Assembly (NCBI GenBank): GCA_021234155.1
Contig: JAJEKV010000025.1
Span: 13,439,437 to 13,503,436, forward strand
DNA length: 64,000 nucleotides
Reading direction: 5' to 3'
From: Isoetes taiwanensis
Lineage: Eukaryota > Streptophyta > Lycopodiopsida > Isoetales > Isoetaceae
Shown here: in pieces, positions 24,201-36,269 of the stretch
Numbering within the stretch: position 1 is the stretch's first letter
How the letters are laid out: each line of letters opens with the position of its first letter
Notes under the pieces: generated by a model
Databases searched by the model: none
What the model was told of the DNA's origin: nothing
The model's input: only the letters and a program-made list of their open reading frames with translations
Translations under genes and position numbers: made by a program

Positions 24201-27200
24201 TTAATCATTTTATCAGAATCTATAGGAGTAGACCTCACGCTTAGGGCCTACAACCCTATAATTACCCAACATTACTTATAGAACTGAATTATTGTACTAT
24301 CTGACTATACTTGAACCAAATTAGTAAATCAGCAGGAATTCATACCTTTTAGTACTCCTTTAGCATTTGTAACATCGTATATTTTAAGCCAGGGAACATG
24401 TTGGCTCCAATGTATTTAAACACTCTTCTTTTTACTCCCTTTAAATCAAAACCATTGCTCACAAACTGTTTATCACCTCTTGAATGTCCCGCGTTATCTG
24501 TGGTCGCCGCTTACATACATGCATGGCATTATCTCAGGACAAAATCACATTCCTAGCTTGAAAATATGGTTCATGCCTTTTGCCGCATGCAATGGGGCCT
24601 CTCATGGCCTCAAAGGGCGTAGAATTCCCTTTATCATTTAGTGGTTTGGAAGATGCCACACTTTGCCTGGCCAATCTCAATTGTTATATTCAAGAAGCTA
24701 GTTTTGCCGCTACCAAAACTCCTCGGGCATTTCTTTCAAAGTACTTCGCCTCTTGATTCCCTAACCTCCAAGTCATATATTTGAAGTTCTTGCCTCATTG
24801 TCCAGCCTCTTACCCGTGACATCGCTTTATTAGGCGCTTTATGGGCTAGGTAAATCATCCATACAATACCCAAAACACATATTGAAACAATTTTATTTCA
24901 ACCGCCTGCCATAGATTTATAATGAAGTTTAGCTCAAACCACGCCAGATATAAATTACACCAACTCTATGAACGTTGAAAAACCCATCAGATTCCACAAA
25001 CTTGCTGCCATATCCCTTGTCCTAGACCTACAAAACAACAATTATTAAAGTTGTACCAAATTGTTGGTTTTAAATGAACCTTTTCTCGCTCATCATTGTC
25101 CAACATTTTCCTTTGCGCCGATTTAAACCATTTAGTCAGTAAGTTAGGTATCAAGATTTACTCTTTTCGCCTACGCTCATACCTTTTGTTCTTTTCTTCA
25201 TGTGCCTGTGCTTCAACTACTATTTTTCACCGATTCTCGCTGGTGATGCCGCTTTCTCCTTGTAAAGCGAATGCTTTCATAAAGATTTATGAAGTTATAT
25301 CGCCTACTTAAAACTTTTACCTTTGCCGGTATGTTTAAGGTAACATCATATACCTAATTTACTATCCGGCTTAGCATTTCATTTTTCCTCGCGCAGAAGG
25401 TAGCTTCATCATAGCACAATGGTCCTTTGAAATTTCGCCACAATTCTAGAATGGAATTCAGAACTATTGTAATAGTTTTGTTTATTTCTCAGATACACCT
25501 GCCTACGCGCTGGTGATCCATCTATACTATTTTTATGTGCTTTAAATGTCCTGCCAGATATGGCGTAATTTATCCTCTTCTTATAGTTACAACTTCCAAT
25601 GCAATCAAATATTCCATTTTGGATGTCTCTATATTAAATTTTCCTTTCCCGTCTCTAGTGGTATAAAATCCGGGCTGCTCCAAATTTTATCAGGCTATGT
25701 CTCTTATATGTTCCCGACGTATAAAGGCCAAGGTTGATGCCTCATCTACCCCCAGATGTACAAGTTTTGGTTAACCATTCAAAGTTGCTACTCTATTATC
25801 TCGCATCATTGAATGGGAATTTTTTATTTTTTCTTTTCTCAAGCAGCATCTCCTTTATCATTGCACTGTACTTCCTCCCAAGCATAATCCATTATGACTT
25901 CTCTTTTCTATGTGATCTTCACATATGTCCGAAACTGAATCGTAGCTCAAAATAAGGTTACATGTTTTTTCTTAGCTCATATTTACTTCTCCGCATTAGA
26001 ACTTATCCCCGATATATGACTAAGGCTCCTTAGCAAAAGATTTCGGTACTGCTTTCAATAATTTTTAGGTCGGGTAGGTCCTCAATATGCTCCCATTCCC
26101 TGCCACAAAAATTCCCTGAGATCTCGCAAGTTATTGCATGGACAGCAGACTTCAACATCCTGTGCAAAGACGTAATAAGGCTTATAGGCAAGTTCCTTAA
26201 GGCTTTCAATATATTTCCATGAAAACATGGTATCCTCCATAATTTTCTCCCCAATATCTCCAAGGACTTTTTTTCTCGCGCTTTTTATGCACAATCTTTG
26301 GATGATCTTATCCAAAGACTTTGATGAAAACAAGCAGCACTATCTTTTTCTTGTTTTTATCCCTGTTTTCACTCATTCTTAGTCTCCCTTGGCAATCCTT
26401 ACGAATTATCCTAGATACCTGTATATAATAAACATAGAGGGATTAGGGTTAAGCCTTACATCACTCTATCCACTCGTTCGGCTCAAAGGTGATACCCATT
26501 TGAATACTTTATCATTCTTATTGGAGTAGCATGGTATACTAGCATGCTATCAATTTTTATTCCGGTGTACTGTTTATTAGAAAGTCCAACATTTGGAGTG
26601 ATGACTAGCACTCGATATATTTAATATCATAAAGCATCCCTGCATTGTAAGCTACAACCAAAAGCATGTACTATACAAGATGTAAACATAATTTAATTGA
26701 ATCAAGTTTGCCATACCTTATTTACTGCTATGTGAGCTTGTGTGCCACTTCACATCGCCGATGTTGTTTTCGCTTCCTCGCCTTGGGTTGACTCCATTTT
26801 TTCCAGTACTAGGTGTGCCAAGCCGCTTCCAATTACCCAATTATCGCTAATGCCGACCGCGCCTCCGAGGTGTTTCGGATAATGGAGTGAGTATAACTTT
26901 CCCACTGCTCAATGATAGTGCCTCAGATCTTCCTAGTAATTTTGTTCTCCTTTTTTTTCCATACCAAGCATTAGATCCAAATTTCAATATCCCGCATGAA
27001 AGTCACAGTTTGATACTCTTTTTCACAAATGACCTTACCTTTTAAATTTGAAGTTAATCTTAAATGTGACCATGGGTCAGCTGAAATGAAAAATGTCATG
27101 TTAATAAGTGCCATCCTCGACTTCCAAATATGACACAGATATGCAATTATGCTATCCCCCGAGTGTGGTTTTCGCACTTTCATAGAGACCATTTGGGCTA

Positions 27201-28388
27201 CCAATGATATGTCGTGGAAGATGCCGTCTAAATTATTGAACATAAACAAACCCAAGTATTGTCCAAATGCATGTCATGCCGTTTTACATGCATTTCCTTT
27301 TGCCTCGGTTCACAAACGACTTGAAGTAGGGACAAAAGGTCCTCCGCACTGCTTCAAGTAAAAATGCATCCTCGAATTGTAGAATAAGCCATGGCCCTTT
27401 TGTCTTACATAAATACAGCCATCAATGCTGCGTGTTTTATCAAAGAACCTCGTGGGTCAATCTTCAATTTGAACTTTTCTTTATGTATTATCTTTTCCAT
27501 TTTCATTGCAGCTAGCTTCGCCATCCTTTCCCTCGCTCAGGTAATATTTCCTAGCATGACCCAAGCCCCCTACTACTGTGTGTAGTGCTCCAAAATTTTT
27601 GTGCTTCATATGCCTTGATTACAAACATCATGCGGTCCTTCCACCGCCCTCTCGTATTATAGGAAAAATATGGCACAGTAATGTGAAGTTAAATTCTGTC
27701 ATCTTCTTCTTTTGTTCCTAAGTGTTCGTTACCCATAGCAATTTTGTCCTCGCTCGACAGCGCAGTGGATTCGCCAAAATGGATCAATATCATCCACATC
27801 ATCTTCATCTTTTGTCACCACGCTGCGACAATGCACATTACTCGTGCAAGATTTTTAATTTTGTTTGCCTTTTTCAAGGCTGTATCCCCTGGTGAAAACT
27901 CAGGTTTTAGTAAGTAAAGATCTTCTTCTATAGTCCAATTCCATAGACCTTATTTGGTAATTCTTCATATACTTCCTCCAAAAGATTTTACTGGTAGCAT
28001 CCTTAATCAATACATACTTTGTTCACCTTTGGTACAAGCTCCAAACAAATGCTAAAGCCCGATGTGAGATGGCCTGATACCGCTCAGGGTCCTCATTGCT
28101 TCTTTTTCAAATAAAGAATATATGTACTTTGGGCCTTTAAGACATGTTAATAGTGTCTCAGACCGCATTACTGACATATAATCTTGCTCAAACCATATCC
28201 CATTGGTCCGAGGTCTCTATTCCAGCGCCGGAAAATTAACTCAATCGTTGCGGTCTCATCATCATCCCGCAATTATACATCTCAAAATTTTTAAACATAT
28301 ATCTATAATCTCCCAACTTGCTCAAATCTTTACTAATAGATATGATGCCTCACCGGTAAGACTAATGAAATGAATTATTTAAAACCCT
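21265..28388 (-). repeat. 7.1-kb tandem unit 1 (complete)
   Basis: First copy of a long direct repeat. Its left edge (the CCTGACTC..TAACT..CGTGACAACAATCC region at about 21,265) recurs at 28,389 and 42,194. Similarity to unit 2 extends through the whole unit, with many small indels. About 2 kb of non-coding DNA at the left (21,265-22,440) precedes, on the minus strand, the end of the reverse-transcriptase gene. That gene's 5' end lies only about 90 bp from the right edge, so its promoter would fall in the left part of the next unit. Confidence 0.85.
22444..28300 (-). pseudogene. Multi-exon reverse-transcriptase gene, copy 1
   Basis: Minus strand, 5' to 3'. An N-terminal region without known domain includes an open exon at 26,971-27,255 (IFHDISLVAQMV, RKPHSGDSIIAYL). 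A lysine-rich exon follows at about 26,030-26,400 (MSENRDKNKKKI, ending IEDLPDLKIIE). RT fingers are at about 25,500-25,580, motif A (a decayed ADIT..YESI-like block) at 25,262-25,305 and motif B near 24,915-24,990 (WCNLYLAWFELNFI). Motif C is at 24,844-24,868 (MDDL, frame-shifted), followed by the thumb at 24,640-24,830. A C-terminal exon at 23,410-23,780 is basic and then acidic, and the last exon ends DEWKQIYGLYK at about 22,450. Introns are AT-rich. Motif order and the intron-rich structure fit a Penelope-like or domesticated RT rather than a LINE or LTR element. Indels break every exon at least once, so activity is doubtful; some breaks may be sequencing error. Confidence 0.6.
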
Positions 28389-28993
28389 GACTTAACTGGG
28401 CCAGACAACAATCCTTCTAGCCAATCAAACTACCGCTAGCCAATCCCAAGTAGTTTAATCATTCTATACATTGTCTTGAGCCAGTGACAAAGATAGCGCG
28501 ATCATATCCGCCAAAGTTCGCTACTGTTATATAACTTCAAATATAATATATCTTTGCATTCTTATCTTTACCATTTTCTTTTACCTTTAGAGTCCACGCA
28601 TAAGTGCTCTCATGTGTATGATCTTTTACTTTTATGCATGTATAATCGCTACTTTCAGGACCATGCATATGGTCAAGTCCAATGTTTTGAATGGTCTTAA
28701 AAGTCAATTTGAACTTGACTATGCAACAGATACTACTTTTTTTACAAGAAAGGAAAAATTACTGCATTTATAAGGGTCACTTTTTATCTTTTGCATGCTT
28801 TTCCGTGACATGTCATTTATACTTTTATTGTGTTTCTTTTTAAAAACCAAAACTATAACTCGCCATAAACATGTATTTATATTATATTCTTAACTCCCTT
28901 TTTACTCTTATTGTACTCTTTTACCTTTTTAAGGTAGCTTATCCGCCTTCTCGATTTTAAGGCCCCCGTGATATACCCATAATTTGCAAATGT

Positions 28994-29008
28994 TATGCCT
29001 TATTTTTT
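28994..29008. repeat. Target-site duplication, left copy
   Basis: TATGCCTTATTTTTT at the left LINE edge corresponds to TATGCTTCATTTTTT at 35,695-35,709. Unit 1 has a single TATGCCTATTTTTTT at this place. Confidence 0.7.
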
Positions 29009-29059
29009 TTTTTGAAGTAACTACAAAGGATATTATATTACATGCAAATACATAGTAAT

Positions 29060-32000
29060 ACAAAAAGAACAAGGAGGCTCCAGAGAGTCCTTGCTTAACA
29101 GGCTATGCTTATCAAAACCTACCATACACCTGCAGGAGGAATATAACCAAAATTAAAACCATCAAGCTAAGTACTTAAACCACAAGAAGTTAAAACATAA
29201 CTATAAGGAAAATCATGCAAAGATTATAGTTCTGCGGTTTTCGGTGATTTCATATCTCAGCCTTCGCTCACACCATCTAAGGTGTATACGCAAAAGCCCG
29301 ACAAGTATATTTGAAGAGAAGCAAGATAGTCCAACTCCCTACCCATATGTGATAGCCCAAGATGTGGAGGATCCAATTTAATCTACACGATTCACAACCA
29401 AGCTCGAATAGTGTTGAGCTCATGCTTCGAATCGCCATATATCCTCATCATCGAAAGCACAATGCTTAAGCCGCTCAATCATGATCAATTTGCTTACCCA
29501 CGCTAATGCTTCAAGAACTTGCGCGGTGAGGGGCTTTTCTGCTTCCTTCCGACCTCCCCGGCGCCTCCGCCTTCATGATGCTTCAACCGTATAGTCTCGC
29601 AGAAACCACACGTAAAGGTTGTTAAAAGTAAAGAGAAAAAAATGAGAAGAACTCCTTGATAAGAGCCCAAAGTATCCCATTTTTTGTCATAACGCACCCT
29701 TAAGTAAAATATGTGCTATAGCCGTGATCCGCAAGTTCCAATTGCAAAGGTAGTTTTTGAGGTAGTTCAAGACCGGGCCGAATGGTTAATGGCCACTCCA
29801 TTTTGTTTCCATACCGGCCCGCTGCAGACAGAGAGTCCTAATAGTACACAAAAAGGTAGAGCCGCTGAAAGGAATTCAAGCAATTCAAATTCATTGCTTG
29901 GGACAACCCAATATATGCCTATCCAATTCCGTGAAAAGGGATAGCCAAGGGCGACATGAAGATATGTGTGGAAGATTCAGCCTTTGACCACACCCAAGAG
30001 GGCATCTCGTCTGGAATTTGTGGATTGAATTTAGCTCGACAGCATTAGGACTTCTGTGACTTTTTATTCAACAGAGCTATCCTCAATAAGACGCTTTCCC
30101 GCACTCGTAGTTTCCATCCCTTTCTCAATGATAGCACAAGATCTCGACTTCCCGAAAGCAACCCACCGACTAGAAACCTTTGTCTCTTGGACTACTACCA
30201 AGAGTGAATATATTCATACACCGCATTCCTTACCATCAAGTGCCCAATTAGACCGCTTGATCTCAACTCTGCTCCTCTCGTGGTGTGATGGTAAGTCAAA
30301 GTATTATAGATATTCCTACCGTAGCGTAATTCCTTAGCAGCCGTATACTCTCCCCGCCAAGTTTCTAAGCCGATCCATTTGACATAATGCCAACCGTGTA
30401 GCCTCTTTTTGCCGCCCATTCCTTTGTACTTCCTTGGGTGTTTCAGTATAAACATCCATCATCTTCATCCTAAGTAAGCCCCTCATGTAAGAAATTCAAA
30501 GTCATCTCGACACTTTTATCTATGGGGTGAGCTTTAAAGCATACCGAGACTTTGTTCCAAGCTTGAATAACTTTTCTCATTATAGTTGATGTGTTCCCCG
30601 AGCCAGATCGTTGGTAGAAAGCAGTAATCTCAGCTATACGTGAAGGACATCCTATCGTGTGAAGTTTTGCCAATCCAAAATTTTGTGAGCAAATGTGAAA
30701 GGAGAGATTTGATCGGGGAGAATACGACTTCCATACCAAATTAGCCGCTAAGGTCCGCTTGAAGAAATAATAGGTCCTTACATCCTAACCTCCTTTTTCT
30801 TAGGCAAGGTAAGATAATGCCATCCAACCATATGTGACCCCCGCCAGATAAAACTCCTTCATGATGACTTCAGCTCTCCTCGAGCAGGATTTTTATCCGC
30901 AATTATTGGCCGAGGAGAAGCTGTTCATGTGAGCTTGCAATGACACTATTGATGATCTCTACTCTTTTCTTGCTTAGATAAGGATTTAGGATAAATATGC
31001 AGTTTTTCTTTTTTATCTTTGCTAATATAGTTCCTATGCTTCTCATGCAAAAGCTCATGTTTAAAGAGGTAGACTCCAATAGTTTTGTGGCAAGATGATG
31101 CCTACATACCTTAATTCCCTTCAATATAATTCTTCGAAGCCAAGTTCGAGATGATCAGACATTTATCCTTATTGAGGAAAACTCTGGACAAGCTTCCAAA
31201 TAGTTCCATAGCAAAGAGAGGAAATTTGGGATGTCAAGCTCGCTCTTCGTAGCGAATTTGTCATCCGGTGATACCGTGACACCGATAATGATTCATTTGC
31301 AAAAGGCAGTTTTGAGACAACTAACACTTCTATCTCCGGCCAGATTTTCATGATGATTCTCGTAACCATCTCTACTATGAGGAAAAAGGTAGGGGCCAAG
31401 GGACACCTCTCTAACCCTCTTTTGCATTCAAAGAAGGAAGAGGGAGCCATTTACTAAAAACCGCAGAGCAACCTCGTGAATATTGAAACCTCAAGTATCT
31501 TCTTCAACACTTCTTTGAAAATCCCATTTGCTTCTCAGCGGCTCTGAAGAAAATCTTACTAATCAGATCATATGCTCTTTTGAAATCTTAGCTTAAGGAG
31601 CACACAACCCCGGGACCGTATTCGCTTCCAATGTAGGTCACAGTAAGTTCCAATGAAATTATCCAAAAATACTTCCTCCCAGGAGAAACCCCGATCGAAC
31701 ACTTACCGACCTTTTCCCTGCATTATCCTTCTTGAGTCTATTGGCAAAAGATCTTAGCCAAAATTTTATATGTAACATTTGTTAGTGATATTGGCCTCCA
31801 ACCAGAAGGTGGTGGGCTTACCTTAGGAACTAAGGCAATTAGACCAACATTGATGGTCGGATGTAGCTTCTCCGCCTTTGCCAAGTACCGGATAAACCTC
31901 GCAAGATCTTTTCCTATTACATTCCGTAACTCGCCAAAAAATTCTCAAGTAATCCATCGTGCCCGTGGCTTTTCCCATGAGCCATACTTTTAATGACTCT

Positions 32001-33363
32001 CCAAATCTCATCCTCCATCGAGTTGTCAACAATCGACATCATCAATAAGTTGATCTTTGGGCCTAGATAATCAAAGAACTCTTTTACTTTGTGTTCATCA
32101 CTTCGTTTAAAAGAAAAGAGGTCCTTGTATTTCTTGAAGAACATATCCTCGTGATATCCTTGCTTCGACAAATTTTGCTGTTATCAATGACGTAAATAAT
32201 CCCATTGTTCATTAGTCCGCTTTTAAAAATTTTAAAGAAAAATTTAGAACTGCCAATCATCCATATGATTGATATGCTGCTTCCTACTCTTGATTGCCAA
32301 ACTTCGCTTCCATGTTCTTCAACTCAATTTCTACTCTTTTCTTTTCTAAAACTTCTCCCTCGCCAAGTAGCAAGATATTCCCTTTATCTCAGAAACAAAC
32401 TTTGTCTCTACATTTTTTATTTCCATATACACCCTCATTCCTTTTTTCGCTTTTTTTTCTCTCGCCTATTCCTTGCCCTTAATGTTTAATCTAGCTTTTT
32501 GATCTCGCTTGCATCTACCTATAAATTCCTTCTATCAACCCACTTGTATCTACGTAGCAAGGCGTAATAAAACCTTGTAAAAATTCGCAAAAGGATTGCC
32601 GTTCAACAGCCGGTATTGAACTGAAATGGAGTTTCAAAGAAATTTTCTTTTCGAGGGAGAGACCCTGCATTCAAGATCCGGAGGTGGCAGTGATCCGATA
32701 TAGAATTACCGCAGTCATTGGTAACAAATGATTATCCCAACCATCAATAGTGGAAATATTAGTGTGGTAATACCTATCCAATAGGCAAAGACACCCTATC
32801 TCTGCTCTTCTTTCCATGAGTAAGCATTGAAGAAGATGGGGCATGATAAATAAAAGCATGCATTAATTCTGTTGTCCCATTGAGCTCTTTTCTCCTTTTG
32901 ACATATTGCTTTTGCTCGCTGCTTCCCATGAAGGGGTGTTGGTTAAAATCACCACTCAAGATCCGCTTAACATTCCCTCACCCCTCAGAGCTACCGGTTA
33001 TATCCTTCCATCGCTTCCTCTTTCTTCGTGGGAAGTAGAAGCATACACATTGCCATAACTCCACCATTTCTTTATCTACTTCCGTAAATGCCACTTGCCA
33101 TCTTCTTCCCCGTGAGGGATGAGAAGGAGCCAACTTTCTCGGATCCTATCTCCAAGCAATGCATCCCAATTTTAGTGCCACGCTAGGCCCATATCGACTT
33201 CCATCGTGAAAAATCCAATTCCTAAGTTTGATGCTTCCAAAGGTGGGGAGCTCTATGCTCTCGAGCGTGATTATGTTCTGCTTTAACTTCCTTTGAGAGC
33301 AACGAGCCCTTTTCCTCTTTAGGGACTCCTGATACCTCTCAAATTCCATGAAACAATTCTCAT
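29060..33363 (-). pseudogene. LINE ORF2: endonuclease and reverse transcriptase
   Basis: The start is placed at 33,363 because the frame opens with MRIVSWNLRGIRSP, the usual N-terminus of the plant L1 apurinic-type endonuclease. An endonuclease motif SGDFNQHPF follows near 32,960. The RT begins with EIWRVIKSMAHGKSHGHDGL at about 32,020-31,960, then GLERCPLAPTFF near 31,400 (the GLRQGCPLAP motif B) and decayed ADD-region sequence around 31,290. The post-RT block KGMGGKKRLHG, matching the usual KGMGGL-type motif, is at about 30,425. The 3' end reads SLLVLFVLLCICM just before the poly-A. Frames are broken many times. Confidence 0.8.
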
Positions 33364-33399
33364 TGGATTTTGGAGCCGCACAAAGCCCATACTCACTTG

Positions 33400-35560
33400 G
33401 AGTGTAGACCTTCTTCTTTTCTAATTTACAGGGAGGGAGTTATAAAGAGTTTTCCTTTTCCTCATCACTTCCATCCCCATCATCCTGCATCTCCCCTGAT
33501 AGGATAGATTAGTTGATCTTTCAATTCCTCACCGGAAAGCAACAGTCTTGAATACTTCCTCCTTCGACAAATAAGTTTTCCTCGCTGTTGGGGGTATCCA
33601 AGTCCTCCCTCAAATTCTCTCCTCAATTGGGTTTCCTCAAGTACCGCCGTGATTGTCAGCTGAGGATCCGGGGCTGGTTGCTGAGTTAATTTGTTCACAG
33701 TCCTGAGGGGACTCAGACCCTATCAGACTCCAAATCCTCGCTTTGTTTTGCCCTCCTCTTTTCGATCCCGATTTTCCTCTCTCGCTTTCTTGCCCCTCGC
33801 TTCCCCGAAGAGTTCCACATCGAAGAGGACCTTGATTTTGAGTGACTTTTGGTGAGCCGGGTCCCTTCCCCTGCTCTCTACCCCGAGGAGTTCTAAGATG
33901 AGTAAGATTTGCCATGGGACAAATCAGTTCTCTAATTCGTCGTGTCATGATCTGACTACCTCGTAGGTGTAAGGCTGGGTCCATCCTCCCGCCCATCCAA
34001 AACACCTTTTCCTTTCGAATGGGATTGTTGGAGCACTTTGACCTTGGCCGAAGCCTTCATGAATTGACTTTTCTTTCCACTCGTCTCGGAAGATTTTTCT
34101 CCACTCTTGCCCCCGCTCCATTCTCGCTTTTTTTCCTCTTCTCCTTTTTCCCTTTATTTTTTTGCCTTCTTCTCCTCCTTTTTTCATCGCCATTTTGTTT
34201 TGTCTTTTGTCCCCGCTCCTGTCTCTCTTGTTTCGTTTGGTGTGATCCATGCACTTTCCCCTGCTCCTCGTGACTTTGTAAGTTCTGTTTTTGCCATTTG
34301 ATTCACTCGACACCACCTTCTCTACATACTCTCCCCATGCAATCTAATACCACGGTGAAGGACACTACTGGGAAGTCCTCGCCAAGCAAGCTTTAGAGTC
34401 TTAGGATTACCAAAAATAGTCCACATAAACTCTATTTCTCCCGGATTGGTTTAAGTAAGCTCATTCATGCTTCGCATCTCTAAGCTTTGTCCTCGGTGAG
34501 ACTTCAAATGATTACATTATCAGCCACGGGGAACAGCAGTCAACATCGTCGCCCAAAGACATCGTTCAAGCCTTGTAGGAGGTCCATGCAGATGGTATAA
34601 TCTTAAAAGTTTGTGGATCAAAAAGAAGGATACCATTTCGAAAAAGAATAGGTATCGCTTTTGAGATGGTACTCGCTTAAGAAGGAGGGAGGCACCGATT
34701 ATTCCTACATTCAACCGAAGAACTGAATTCAATCCAGCCATATATTACCGACCACTCATATTCCCTCGCTCCATCCTTTCGAAGTTCTCCTTTATGTAAT
34801 CGTAGCCTAACCCCCTCATGTCGAAGACATCCATAAGACCTCGAGATTTAAGGAATTTCAATTTACTCTCTACAAATGCTGCTTTCTCGAAGGGCTTACC
34901 AAATAATGCAGCGGACCTTTTTCGCTATTCTTCCTGACGCCCTCGCAGATCCGATTTGCATACCCGTAATTCTGGAGGTCAGCCTTTTTCTACCGCAGGT
35001 TCCCATCCTGATGACCGCCTAGTTGCTCACTCATGTCTTTGAGCGAGGTGAGGAAATCTCCAAAAGCAACGGCCTCACGCTCTTCTCCAATGCAACAAAT
35101 GAGCAAAGGATTCCCAACTGCCTTAACCCCTCGGCTGAGAGTATACGTGAGCGTGAGCCAAATCCTAACCTCGGCTATTATTCCTCCTCATTCCTATTAT
35201 TTTATTCCCCAAATCCGAAATTCTTCTTGCACATTCCCCTCGCAGATCTCTGGCCCCTGACCGACTCAAAAGATTGCATTTTCCCAAACTCAATTCCAAC
35301 TAGATCATTTTTATTATTTTTCCAATGTTTCTACCGACACCTACTCTTTCCCCTATTAAACTATAAACTTTCACTACAATCCGCTTGTCAACCCAATGAA
35401 AGCAATGCAAATGGAAGATGCTCACAAGTAGTTATACGCCTATCTCCTGCACAAATTCCTCCTGCAACCATGATTCACAGTTCTACTGGACAGGGTCGCG
35501 GAAAACGTAGGGCAAATAGTTCTTCCGGGAAGAATCTATAGAACACCAAGCTTTCCGGCC
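33400..35560 (-). pseudogene. LINE ORF1 (gag-like)
   Basis: This minus-strand region precedes ORF2 in the LINE. It is strongly basic in the middle (33,945-34,316, rich in KRR and GK runs), which explains the pyrimidine-rich plus strand near 34,100-34,270. Upstream, blocks such as YLNQSGRNRVYVDYF (about 34,460-34,415) and the FRNGILLFDPQTF region (about 34,650) resemble the nucleic-acid-binding ORF1 domains of plant L1s. I could not confirm a zinc knuckle. Several stops and frameshifts are present. Plus-strand open frames here, including one of 172 codons at 35,023, are antisense shadows. Confidence 0.55.
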
Positions 35561-35694
35561 GCACTCTCCCCTGCCATCCACATGGCAATCTTTCTCCCCG
35601 GATCAAGATCGAAGAATTTCATGGTTTAGGCCGCCACCACTCTCCCTGGCCAGGGCCGGGCCAGCTTCTCCCATATTTCCCGCAACCCCTCTCC

Positions 35695-35710
35695 TATGCT
35701 TCATTTTTTT
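35695..35710. repeat. Target-site duplication, right copy
   Basis: TATGCTTCATTTTTTT directly precedes CACATATCC, exactly where unit 1 continues after its single copy of the site. Confidence 0.7.
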
Positions 35711-36269
35711 CACATATCCAAATTTCTTCTTATTTTTTCTCGTTTTGTATTTTCATGGCTAACTTTTGGGTAGCCAATATTTACACTTCATCAATCAGAA
35801 GGAATATATTTCTATTTCTTGCTTTTAACGATATCTTAGTTTAAATATTATATGTGCTAGAGTTTTACCCCTTCAACATAAGCATGCCTTAAAGATTACC
35901 TTTACTAAGAAGTTTACAAATCAGCCTAAATACATTTGTAGGCTTAGCCTTTTCAACATCACAAACTAAAAGCAAAATTATACAGCTACAGTAATATGCT
36001 AGAGCTTAGAAGAACTCCGTGATTTCAATATTGGAAACTGGCTCTCTGAACTTAACAAAATATGTTTGCAAATGGTAGTTAAACATGTCTATGCATGCCA
36101 TGCCGCTTACCATCCGCCATTTCTACTGCTTGAGCTTGTGGACTATCTCAAGTAAGTTCAAAATTTTTCTTCATACATAATTTCAAAAACTTTTAAATAC
36201 CGTGAGTTTCGCTTATTACTCCTCCTATCCTTCTTTTCTTATCCCTTGCATATACAAATTTGCCTACTT

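Larger units (their letters stand above)
29009..35694 (-). mobile_element. Near full-length plant L1-type LINE, nested
   Basis: About 6.7 kb inserted into unit 2. On the minus strand it begins with a GC-rich 5' end near 35,694 and has ORF1, then ORF2. It ends at the right side of a T-run at 29,002-29,013, which is the poly-A tail. A target-site duplication of about 15 bp flanks it, and the empty site survives in unit 1. These are the hallmarks of target-primed reverse transcription. ORFs carry multiple indels and stops, so the copy is probably dead. It inserted about 600 bp upstream of the copy-1 RT gene. Confidence 0.85.

Noticed and set aside
21265..29008. Reading the direct repeats at 21,265 and 28,389 as LTRs of an LTR retrotransposon
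   Set aside because: Similarity continues through the entire 7.1 kb rather than stopping after an LTR length, and no gag, protease, integrase or primer-binding site was recognised.
34100..34270. Pyrimidine-rich tract as a regulatory or triplex-forming element
   Set aside because: It is explained by lysine/arginine/glycine codons of LINE ORF1 on the other strand.
33945..34316. Highly basic minus-strand frame that could look like a separate nuclear protein
   Set aside because: Position and composition fit the basic region of LINE ORF1 inside the nested element.
35023..35541. 172-codon plus-strand open frame
   Set aside because: It lies antisense to LINE ORF1 and has no domain. The neighbouring frame overlaps it as well, so it is a shadow.
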